Of a stretch of DNA of 5,618 bases, positions 1 to 5,618 are shown in pieces. The position numbers were made by a program, and so were the translations under genes. The DNA comes from Bacteroidia bacterium (GTDB lineage: Bacteria > Bacteroidota > Bacteroidia > Chitinophagales > Saprospiraceae). The DNA lies in assembly GCA_030431945.1 (NCBI GenBank), contig JAUIIF010000330.1, positions 1-5,618 of the forward strand, given 5' to 3'. The notes under the pieces were generated by a model. That model ran no database searches and had not been told where the DNA came from. It saw only the letters and a list, made by a program, of their open reading frames with translations. The stretch's first letter is position 1. The number at the start of each line of letters is the position of its first letter.

Positions 1-26
1 CGGAAACTTTCATAAGCTGGATCAAT

Positions 27-58
27 AGTTGGTGGTTAATTGTTGCAAGTTAGTGGTT
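27..58. repeat. Imperfect direct repeat, 21-bp spacing
   Basis: AGTTGGTGGTT (27-37) and AGTTAGTGGTT (48-58) match at 10 of 11 positions, and their starts are 21 bp apart, about two helical turns. The core GTTGGT recurs at 82-87. Such phasing suits a regulator binding the same face of the helix, but no regulator is identified and the repeats are short enough to be chance. Confidence 0.35.
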
Positions 59-64
59 TTTGGT

Positions 65-72
65 CAAAAATA
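65..72 (-). promoter_or_regulatory. Bacteroidota-type -7 box on the minus strand
   Basis: Read on the minus strand this is TATTTTTG, a perfect match to the Bacteroidota -7 consensus TAnnTTTG. No good -33 TTTG lies at the usual distance upstream. About 50 bases downstream on the same strand is an ATG (positions 13-11) whose frame runs off the left edge, so this could serve a divergent gene that is almost entirely outside the window. An 8-base match in AT-rich DNA is weak evidence alone. Confidence 0.3.
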
Positions 73-78
73 CGCTTT

Positions 79-111
79 TTTGTTGGTAAAATAGGAGCGG
101 TATTAAGTTTA
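79..111 (+). promoter_or_regulatory. Possible Bacteroidota-type promoter for the lipoprotein gene
   Basis: TTTG (79-82), a 21-base spacer and TAAGTTTA (104-111) resemble the Bacteroidota -33/-7 promoter; the last base of the -7 box differs from the consensus TAnnTTTG. If used, the start of transcription would fall near 117 and leave a leader of about 240 bases before the lipoprotein ATG at 356, containing the inverted repeats described separately. Tentative. Confidence 0.25.
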
Positions 112-175
112 CTGAAGGGAGGGAATTTGGGGGCCTATAAACGTTCTCTCTCTCCAAGCGGCCTGAAGACAGTAG

Positions 176-295
176 CGGCAATGGTTCCTTGCCGAGCGTA
201 AAGGATGTATTTCACCCGTTTGCCTGATAAATGTCATTGCTTCTTTGCTAAAGAACTACCAACTTGGCCATTGCGTGTTGAAACAAGATTGTTTC
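176..295. repeat. Three short inverted repeats before the lipoprotein gene
   Basis: This stretch holds CGGCAA/TTGCCG (176-181 and 189-194, 7-base loop), TTCTTT-GCT-AAAGAA (241-255) and GAAACAA-GA-TTGTTTC (280-294, extending to 295). The last two have perfect arms with very short centres, more like protein-binding operators in DNA than stable RNA hairpins. None is followed by a T-run, so they are not typical terminators. The rest of 1-355 shows no convincing gene. Confidence 0.35.
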
Positions 296-355
296 TGCCT
301 GGAACTTCCTCGGTGCTGTTGCCTGGCTTAATAACCAATAGCTAAAGATCAGATT

Positions 356-1996
356 ATGAAAACGCCAGTAACTACTATTCTGAGACAAGGTGGAGTTTAT
401 CTTTTATCCTTTATGCTGTTGTTTCACACCTACAGTTGTACCTACTTTAAGACCAAAAAAATATCATCTGACTTCGAGGCCAGTATTAAGGATATTGGAG
501 AATTACATAAATATTTTATTCTGCACGATGGCATAAACCTCTTTAAGATTAATGACCTGTCGGTGGACTCCGTTAACATTTCGGGGGAATTGATGGTGAT
601 TAATGAGCCCTTTTATTATACGCAGAACAGATCAGCTAGAGTAAAAAAAGAGGAAAAGGGGATTACGAATGAGGTGCATATTTATCTCCGGACACCCGCT
701 GAAACTTTAACGATAGGGTATGCTGATATTCCGCTTGAGGAAATCAAAGAACTCAGGATCATAGATATCGACACCGGAAAAACGGTCGCTTCCTACATCT
801 TTGGTAATCTGGGAGTTGCTGCTGGTGTGCTGGTAATAATCTCGATTATTGCATTTTTGACTAAGAGTTCGTGTCCCTATGTGTACGTCAACAATGGCGA
901 AGCTTTCATTTTTTCAGGAGAGACATATGGTGGAGCCATCGGCGCGAATTTAACCAGAGACGATTATCTGCCCTTGCCCGGGTTAAAAGTTGTTGACGAT
1001 ACTTACCAGTTAAGAATTACGAATGAACTTAAAGAAAGGCAGTATACGGACCTGGCGGAGTTAATTGTAGTTAATCATTTGCCGGAACATAGAACTCTAT
1101 TGGATAAAAGCGGTAAGGTCCATGTAATTGGTAACCAGGAAGCTCCACTGCGTGCCAAATCCTATAGTGGCAGTAATCTCCTGCAAGTAATAGCCGAGAA
1201 GGATACTGATTCCTACCTGTTTAACGATGAAAATTTTTCTGAAAACGGGCTGATTCTAAACTTTAAAAAGCCAGCAGCTGCACTGACGGGAAAATTATTG
1301 CTTTCGGGGAAGAATACCCTGTGGTTTGACTACGTCGTCGGCGAGTTTTTTGGCAAATTTGGTGGCTCTTTTGACAGTTTCATGGACCGCCAAAGTAAGA
1401 TAGCAGCGGCAGACCGCCTTAAGACCATACAGGACAATAATTTCCCGCTTTCTGTTTATGCTAAGCACCAAGGCACGTGGAAACTGATAGATTACTTACC
1501 AACGGTCGGCCCGTTAGCTTCCCGCGATTTTGTCATTCCCATTGACCTGCAAGAATATCCGGGCGAAGAAATTGAAATAAAAATTGAAACAGGTTTCATG
1601 TTCTGGGAACTGGACCAGGTCGCGCTGGACTTTACGGATGATATTGACCTGAAAACTTATCATTTGTCTCCTTTTACCGCTACCGGATCCGGTGGAGAAA
1701 ATTGGCAGGCAGCCCTCCTGGAAACGGATGGAGAATCCATGTCTCAGGAGAGGGTAGGAGCGGTAGCCGATTTAAGATTTTCTGTGCCCCCGGCAGCAGA
1801 CAATCAGGTTCAGTCAACCTTCCTGCACACACGTGGATATTATGAATTAATACGAGACTTCAGCGGGCTGCCAAAATTGGTAGAACTGAATAAATTTAAA
1901 GACCCTTCCTATTTTTCCTTGTTTTCGAGGGCTGGCTATCTGAAAGTTCTGGCGAGGGAAAGAGAAATCGAAAAGGTCGAAGTCGTTTCGAACTAA
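356..1996 (+). CDS. Putative lipoprotein with internal membrane segment and a C-P-Y-V-Y-V domain, function unknown
   Basis: This 546-residue protein begins with a basic then hydrophobic leader ending in HTYSC, so Cys28 is the probable lipidated residue. The lipobox is imperfect (Thr at -3, Tyr at -2). Residues about 30-149 form a charged, probably beta-rich region ending in DTGKT. A glycine-rich hydrophobic stretch at about 150-168 is a likely membrane helix. It is followed by SSCPYVYV (171-178), FSGETYGGAI (186-195) and RDDYLPLPGL (201-210), then NELKERQYTDLAELIVV (223-239). From memory this C-P-x-x-Y pattern recurs in uncharacterised Bacteroidota proteins; I know of no assigned function. 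The last 300 residues look soluble and beta-rich, with no catalytic motif I recognise. The ATG at 356 is chosen because the leader begins there; no Shine-Dalgarno sequence precedes it. The gene is AT-richer than its neighbours. A secreted or outer-membrane-anchored role is inferred. Confidence 0.85.
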   Translation: MKTPVTTILRQGGVYLLSFMLLFHTYSCTYFKTKKISSDFEASIKDIGELHKYFILHDGINLFKINDLSVDSVNISGELMVINEPFYYTQNRSARVKKEEKGITNEVHIYLRTPAETLTIGYADIPLEEIKELRIIDIDTGKTVASYIFGNLGVAAGVLVIISIIAFLTKSSCPYVYVNNGEAFIFSGETYGGAIGANLTRDDYLPLPGLKVVDDTYQLRITNELKERQYTDLAELIVVNHLPEHRTLLDKSGKVHVIGNQEAPLRAKSYSGSNLLQVIAEKDTDSYLFNDENFSENGLILNFKKPAAALTGKLLLSGKNTLWFDYVVGEFFGKFGGSFDSFMDRQSKIAAADRLKTIQDNNFPLSVYAKHQGTWKLIDYLPTVGPLASRDFVIPIDLQEYPGEEIEIKIETGFMFWELDQVALDFTDDIDLKTYHLSPFTATGSGGENWQAALLETDGESMSQERVGAVADLRFSVPPAADNQVQSTFLHTRGYYELIRDFSGLPKLVELNKFKDPSYFSLFSRAGYLKVLAREREIEKVEVVSN

Positions 1997-2006
1997 AATT
2001 TAACAA

Positions 2007-2103
2007 CACCCTCTGGTGACCTGTAATTCAAGAATTGGTACTGTTCTTGGCCGGCTTATTCTATTGCTGTGGCAAGAAACAGGTCTTTGCACCTCCGTTA
2101 CGG
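2007..2103 (+). promoter_or_regulatory. Structured spacer with mutually exclusive stem-loops
   Basis: TTCTTG at 2044-2049 can pair with CAAGAA at 2029-2034 (7-base loop plus two G-U pairs) or with an identical CAAGAA at 2073-2078. The second stem is lengthened by CTG/CAG outside and CC/GG inside, each with a one-base bulge. Both cannot form at once. AATTC-AA-GAATT (2025-2036) and CCGT-T-ACGG (2095-2103) add further inverted repeats. No T-run follows any stem, so a classical attenuator is not evident. It may end the lipoprotein transcript or regulate the radical SAM gene; this is inference from base pairing only. Confidence 0.3.
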
Positions 2104-2155
2104 CGGATGACTTAAATGCTTTAATTACAACGTACCGGATCAATTGCCGCTGAGT

Positions 2156-3358
2156 ATGACCTTACCAGAATCAACAACTGACAAAAAAGTAGCCATAATC
2201 CCCCAAGCTTCGCGCATCGTTGTGAACCGACGTGAGAAAGTGGTTTTGCAGCTACGGGTGCTTTGGCAAGTGTTTCAGGTATCCCTGCAGCAGACGGGGA
2301 ATCCTCTTACGGCCATCCAAATGATCTGGCGAATTAGGGAGAAGTACCAAACCATTTTCGGAGAACCCCTGATGACTAAAATAGCCAAAGTAGACGGGCG
2401 GTTTTTCTGGCGTCTGGGCGCAGCAGGGTTTCCTTCACCGGCATCGGTAAGGATGCATCAGAATGAAGTCAGCCGCTTTATGCCCGGAACATCCCCCTAC
2501 GGCCTGCGAACACTGTTGTTCGCCATCACCAAGAAATGTGCACTGAATTGTGAGCATTGTTTTGAGTGGGAGCACTTAAACCAACAGGAAGTACTCAGCA
2601 CGGCCGATCTCATCGAGATTGTCCGCAAGTATCAGGCGTACGGTACTACGCAGATAATGCTAAGTGGTGGTGAACCCATGCTTAGGGTAAATGATATCTA
2701 TAAAGTACTGGAGGCAGCGCTTGGAGGCACTGATTTCTGGATTATCACTTCCGGAGTTGGGTTGACCGCAGAGCGCGCTAAGCGACTTAAACAACTAGGT
2801 CTGACCGGAGTTATGGTTAGCCTCGACCACTTTGACGCCAGCCGGCACAATGCTTTCAGGGGTTTTGAAAATGCTTACGACAGCGCCGTCCAGGCGGTGG
2901 TCAATGCCAACCAGGCGGGCTTGGTCACGACCTTATCACTCTGTGCCACCAAGACCTTTACCACGGCAGAGAACTTAGCCCGTTACATGGAACTGGCGAA
3001 GACCCTGGGGGTCTCCTTTGTCCAGATTCTGGAACCCAGAGCGAGTGGCAGGTACCAAGACCAGGATGTTGAGCTAGGAGAAAAGGAGCTGCTCTTACTG
3101 GAAAAGATGTATGCGGATTACAATACCTCTTCAGCCTTTCAGGACTTCCCCATCGTAAACTACCTGGGTTACCATCAACGCAAGGTAGGTTGCTTCGGGG
3201 CGGGAAATCGCTTCTTTTACATTGACACTGATGGGGATGCACAAATCTGCCCGTTCTGTACGAACAAGGTGGCTAATGCCCTCCAGTTTACGGCAGAGGA
3301 CATGGTGAGCCTGCTAGGCCAGTTTGGCTGTCATGGATTTAAGCAAGGACAGCTTTGA
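2156..3358 (+). CDS. Radical SAM enzyme with SPASM/twitch-like C-terminal cysteine cluster
   Basis: This 400-residue protein uses a [4Fe-4S] cluster and S-adenosylmethionine to make a 5'-deoxyadenosyl radical. The cluster motif CALNCEHC (Cys128, Cys132, Cys135) is the canonical CX3CX2C, followed by the SAM-binding SGGEP (170-174) and SLDHFD (222-227). The C-terminus has C-X13-G-X4-C-X2-C (Cys346, Gly360, Cys365, Cys368) and Cys392, matching the start of a SPASM or twitch domain and able to hold one auxiliary Fe-S cluster. The first 120 residues are outside the radical SAM core and I cannot assign them. The overall style is MoaA/PqqE-like, but the substrate is unknown and no precursor peptide or partner enzyme is visible. 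ATG at 2156 is preferred; an in-frame TTG at 2144 would add four residues. No Shine-Dalgarno sequence precedes either. The family call is firm; the reaction is not. Confidence 0.92.
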   Translation: MTLPESTTDKKVAIIPQASRIVVNRREKVVLQLRVLWQVFQVSLQQTGNPLTAIQMIWRIREKYQTIFGEPLMTKIAKVDGRFFWRLGAAGFPSPASVRMHQNEVSRFMPGTSPYGLRTLLFAITKKCALNCEHCFEWEHLNQQEVLSTADLIEIVRKYQAYGTTQIMLSGGEPMLRVNDIYKVLEAALGGTDFWIITSGVGLTAERAKRLKQLGLTGVMVSLDHFDASRHNAFRGFENAYDSAVQAVVNANQAGLVTTLSLCATKTFTTAENLARYMELAKTLGVSFVQILEPRASGRYQDQDVELGEKELLLLEKMYADYNTSSAFQDFPIVNYLGYHQRKVGCFGAGNRFFYIDTDGDAQICPFCTNKVANALQFTAEDMVSLLGQFGCHGFKQGQL

Positions 3359-3496
3359 TTGACCGGTACCGCTGCCATAGTCGCCTGAAATATGTTTGGT
3401 AGGGTTTGCCGTTGCGCCTGCGTCCTTTTCCCTGGCACCTGCGGCCGCGCCCAATTGCAGATGTTAACCTACCGTCACATTATCTCTGCCCGCTGG

Positions 3497-3524
3497 TTTG
3501 CCATTTGCATATTGCTTACCTTTG
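3497..3524 (+). promoter_or_regulatory. ahcY promoter, Bacteroidota type
   Basis: TACCTTTG at 3517-3524 matches the Bacteroidota -7 box TAnnTTTG perfectly. TTTG at 3497-3500 is the best -33 element, but its 16-base spacer is shorter than the usual 19-21. The -7 box ends 25 bases before the ahcY ATG at 3550, giving a short leader of about 20 bases. The rest of the 3359-3549 spacer shows no gene, clear terminator or riboswitch. Confidence 0.5.
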
Positions 3525-3549
3525 CGCCTCAATTCAAACAGAACCGCAT

Positions 3550-4863
3550 ATGTCCGCAGCCGCGACCGCAACCAACTACAAAGTAAAAGACATCAAACTG
3601 GCCGATTGGGGCCGCAAGGAAATCCGTTTAGCTGAAGCAGAAATGCCCGGCCTGATGTCTCTGCGTGAAGAATTTGGCACGACTAAACCACTGAAAGGTG
3701 CCCGCATTGCCGGCTGCCTGCACATGACGATTCAGACGGCCGTCCTGATCGAAACACTGGTGGAACTGGGGGCTGATGTTACCTGGTCTTCCTGTAACAT
3801 TTTCTCCACCCAAGACCATGCTGCCGCTGCCATTGCTGCCGCAGGAATTCCCGTGTTTGCCTGGAAGGGAATGAACGAAGAGGAATTCAACTGGTGTATC
3901 GAGCAGACGCTGCACGCCTTCCCCGGCGGCGAGCCACTGAACATGATCCTCGACGATGGTGGAGACCTGACCAACATGGTTTTTGATGACTTCCCCCACC
4001 TGGCCGCCGGGATTAAGGGGCTCTCCGAAGAAACCACCACCGGTGTTCACCGCCTCTACGAGCGCATGAAGAAAGGCACCCTGGTGATGCCTGCGATCAA
4101 CGTAAACGACTCCGTAACCAAGTCGAAGTTCGACAACAAGTACGGCTGTCAGGAATCTGCCGTTGACGCCATTCGCCGGGCTACTGACGTAATGATGGCC
4201 GGCAAAGTGGCCATCGTTGCCGGATATGGTGACGTGGGTAAAGGTACCGCAGCCTCCCTGCGCGGCGCCGGCGCCCGGGTAATCGTGACGGAAGCGGACC
4301 CCATTTGTGCGCTGCAGGCTGCCATGGACGGCTTTGAAGTGAAGAAAATGATGACTGCCATTCACCGGGCCGACATCATCGTTACTGCCACCGGCAACTT
4401 CAACATCCTCACGGAGCAGCACTTCCGGGCGATGAACGATAAGGTCATCGTTTGTAATATTGGCCACTTCGACAACGAGATCGACATGGCGTGGCTCAAT
4501 AAAAACTACGGACACACCAAGGACCAGATCAAGCCGCAAGTCGACCTCTACAACGTGGAAGGTAAGGACATCATCATCCTGGCCGAAGGCCGCCTGGTGA
4601 ACCTTGGCTGTGGCACCGGCCACCCGAGCTTCGTTATGTCCAACTCCTTCACGAACCAGACCCTGGCGCAGCTGGAACTGTGGCAGAACAGCGAGAATTA
4701 CGAAAACAAGGTCTACATGTTGCCAAAGCACCTTGACGAGAAAGTAGCCCGTCTGCACCTCGCCAAGATCGGCGTGGAACTGGAAGAACTGAGCTCTGCA
4801 CAGGCGGAGTACATTGACGTTCCGGTGGAAGGTCCGTACAAGCCGGAGCACTACCGTTACTAA
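3550..4863 (+). CDS. ahcY: S-adenosylhomocysteinase (adenosylhomocysteinase)
   Basis: This 437-residue cytosolic enzyme reversibly splits S-adenosylhomocysteine into adenosine and homocysteine, using tightly bound NAD, and so relieves product inhibition of methyltransferases. Family hallmarks are intact: HMT (His58, Thr60), NIFSTQDH (83-90), DDGGD (135-139), SEETTTG (159-165), KSKFDNKYGC (191-200, with Lys191, Asp195, Asn196, Cys200), the NAD loop GYGDVGKG (225-232) with Glu248, NIGHFD (303-308), GHPSFVMSNSF (357-367) and the C-terminal KPEHYRY that completes the neighbouring subunit's NAD site. Length and alignment from memory resemble the roughly 432-residue animal enzyme, without the insertion of about 40 residues found in many bacterial versions. 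The frame is open back to an ATG at 3406, but those 48 extra codons look unlike the family and contain the likely promoter, so the ATG at 3550 is chosen. It is probably transcribed alone, between its own promoter and terminator. Confidence 0.98.
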   Translation: MSAAATATNYKVKDIKLADWGRKEIRLAEAEMPGLMSLREEFGTTKPLKGARIAGCLHMTIQTAVLIETLVELGADVTWSSCNIFSTQDHAAAAIAAAGIPVFAWKGMNEEEFNWCIEQTLHAFPGGEPLNMILDDGGDLTNMVFDDFPHLAAGIKGLSEETTTGVHRLYERMKKGTLVMPAINVNDSVTKSKFDNKYGCQESAVDAIRRATDVMMAGKVAIVAGYGDVGKGTAASLRGAGARVIVTEADPICALQAAMDGFEVKKMMTAIHRADIIVTATGNFNILTEQHFRAMNDKVIVCNIGHFDNEIDMAWLNKNYGHTKDQIKPQVDLYNVEGKDIIILAEGRLVNLGCGTGHPSFVMSNSFTNQTLAQLELWQNSENYENKVYMLPKHLDEKVARLHLAKIGVELEELSSAQAEYIDVPVEGPYKPEHYRY

Positions 4864-4872
4864 ACAGCACTA

Positions 4873-4889
4873 ATGGCCTTTGGGGCCAT
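4873..4889. repeat. Small hairpin after ahcY
   Basis: ATGGCC (4873-4878) and GGCCAT (4884-4889) form a perfect 6-bp stem with a 5-base loop ten bases after the ahcY stop codon. It has no T-run and is followed directly by the larger terminator hairpin, so it may only protect or help terminate the transcript. Confidence 0.4.
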
Positions 4890-4900
4890 AAAGTCTTTGG

Positions 4901-4944
4901 CGGAAGCGTCGATTCTCCTGGTGAGGATCGGCGCTTCTGATTTT
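4901..4944 (+). terminator. Rho-independent terminator of ahcY
   Basis: A 17-bp stem with three G-U pairs and no bulge joins 4901-4917 to 4923-4939 around the 5-base loop CTGGT, with TTTT at 4941-4944. It lies 37 bases after the ahcY stop. Because the oxidoreductase gene ends at 4959 on the other strand, the same stem could also stop that transcript, though the minus-strand side has no clear T-run (it continues CGCCAAAGACTTT after the stem minus its outer pairs). Confidence 0.75.
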
Positions 4945-4958
4945 AGCGGGTTACGGGA

Positions 4959-5618
4959 TTAATTCCTTAGTTTCATCACCTGCTCCAGGATGTTTTCACA
5001 GACCTGGTGGGTGCGCAGGTCCTGTTGCGCTCTTAGGGGGGAATACCTTTTGTGCCGGACAGCAGCGAGCCATTCGTCAAGCATATCAATAAATCCCCGT
5101 TTGTACAGGGTCGGCTCCCAGTTGCCGAAGCCCAGCGCTTGGTGCTCACCATTGTTGTACGCCACTCCCTTGTGTAAGTCTTCAATTTCCACTTTCAGGC
5201 CGGGCGCATAGTACTCAATGTTTTCTTCCGTTTTGCCACTTACCCGGTTCATGCTTCCGGTGCAGAGCGTGCCGCCGGCCGTCCATTGCACCTGCAGACT
5301 GGTCAGTTGATCGCCCTCCATTTGCGCGTGGACGTGGAGGCCTTCCGGCGAAGCATCAGCCCAGAGTAGGAGACTGTCTACCACGTGGATGAAATCATCG
5401 TAGATAAACGTGCGCGGCTCCCCGGGCAGGTTCACGCGGTGCTTTTGCCAGTTTACGTGCTGCGGCTGAGGTCTGTGCCGCAGCTGCTTTATCAGCGGTG
5501 CGTAGCGGCGGTTAAAGCCAACGAAGAGCGCCACGTCCTGTGCTTTGGCTACAGCAAATAATTCCGTGGTTTCGGCGAGGGAATAACTGACCGGTTTGTC
5601 AATGAAAACGGGAATACC
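4959..5618 (-). CDS. Gfo/Idh/MocA-family oxidoreductase, C-terminal part (5' end beyond the window)
   Basis: The frame is open to the right edge, giving the last 219 residues of a protein usually around 310-350 long; the N-terminal NAD(P)-binding Rossmann part is missing from view. The visible part starts with GIPVFIDKPVS, whose D-K-P (residues 7-9) matches the family's E/D-K-P motif with the conserved lysine. It continues with LFVGFNRRYAP (31-41), typical of MviM-like members, and a possible catalytic H-x-x-D at 78-81 in DDFIHVVD. The C-terminal half matches the beta-sheet substrate domain only in general character. These enzymes oxidise or reduce sugars, inositols or related polyols with NAD(P); the substrate cannot be told here. 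A GTG at 5534 is an internal valine, not the start, because the family sequence continues upstream of it. It converges on ahcY with a 95-base gap. Confidence 0.9.
   Translation of the reverse strand, partial: GIPVFIDKPVSYSLAETTELFAVAKAQDVALFVGFNRRYAPLIKQLRHRPQPQHVNWQKHRVNLPGEPRTFIYDDFIHVVDSLLLWADASPEGLHVHAQMEGDQLTSLQVQWTAGGTLCTGSMNRVSGKTEENIEYYAPGLKVEIEDLHKGVAYNNGEHQALGFGNWEPTLYKRGFIDMLDEWLAAVRHKRYSPLRAQQDLRTHQVCENILEQVMKLRN

Noticed and set aside
109..237. A 42-codon minus-strand frame in the upstream region
   Set aside because: Arg-rich, unrecognised translation of a length expected by chance, with no promoter-like box before it.
2958..3242. A 94-codon minus-strand frame inside the radical SAM gene
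   Set aside because: It lies opposite confirmed coding sequence that includes part of the C-terminal cysteine region, and its product is not protein-like.
3340..3358. C-terminal truncation of the radical SAM protein
   Set aside because: The frame after the stop contains no continuation of a SPASM domain, and the protein ends soon after Cys392, which can complete a four-cysteine set; a naturally short domain is simpler.
3359..3549. An S-adenosylhomocysteine riboswitch ahead of ahcY
   Set aside because: The predicted leader is only about 20 bases, and I see no stem set resembling that riboswitch in the spacer.
3392..3586. A 64-codon plus-strand frame across the ahcY start
   Set aside because: It overlaps the ahcY promoter and start in another frame and has no recognisable product.
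3628..4851. A 407-codon minus-strand frame opposite ahcY
   Set aside because: It is the antisense shadow of a highly conserved, G+C-rich gene; its translation is low-complexity in Val, His and Gly and resembles no family.
5534..5534. GTG as the start of the oxidoreductase
   Set aside because: Family-typical sequence including the D-K-P motif continues in frame upstream to the window edge, so the codon is internal.

Overview
The window looks like chromosomal DNA from a Bacteroidota bacterium; by protein style a Saprospiria/Lewinella-like or Chitinophagia-like lineage is my guess. Three things point there. None of the plus-strand genes has a Shine-Dalgarno sequence. A perfect Bacteroidota-type -7 box (TAnnTTTG) sits just before ahcY. 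The first protein is a lipoprotein whose domain style I associate with this phylum. There is no tRNA, rRNA, CRISPR array, insertion sequence or integrase.

Layout. Bases 1-355 carry no convincing gene but are rich in possible regulatory sequence: a 21-bp-spaced direct repeat, promoter-like boxes on both strands and three short inverted repeats. Bases 356-1996 (+) encode a 546-residue putative lipoprotein of unknown function. Bases 1997-2155 form a structured spacer in which one segment can pair with either of two identical partners, overlapping a short lipoprotein-leader-like reading frame. Bases 2156-3358 (+) encode a radical SAM enzyme with an extra C-terminal cysteine cluster. Bases 3359-3549 are a spacer that ends in the ahcY promoter. 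Bases 3550-4863 (+) encode a complete S-adenosylhomocysteinase. A strong hairpin terminator lies at 4901-4944. A Gfo/Idh/MocA-type oxidoreductase on the minus strand converges on it (stop at 4959) and runs off the right edge.

How the genes relate. AhcY removes S-adenosylhomocysteine, the product of SAM-dependent methyl transfer, so it is a housekeeping gene. It appears to have its own promoter and terminator and is probably a single-gene unit. The radical SAM enzyme also uses SAM, but I see no sign of an operon with ahcY. The lipoprotein and radical SAM genes are same-strand neighbours separated by about 160 bases; whether they work together cannot be told from this sequence. The left half is visibly more AT-rich than the ahcY half.

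I did not find a clearly new multi-gene system. The least explained parts are the radical SAM enzyme with unknown substrate, the lipoprotein with an internal membrane segment, and the structured non-coding DNA before each of them.
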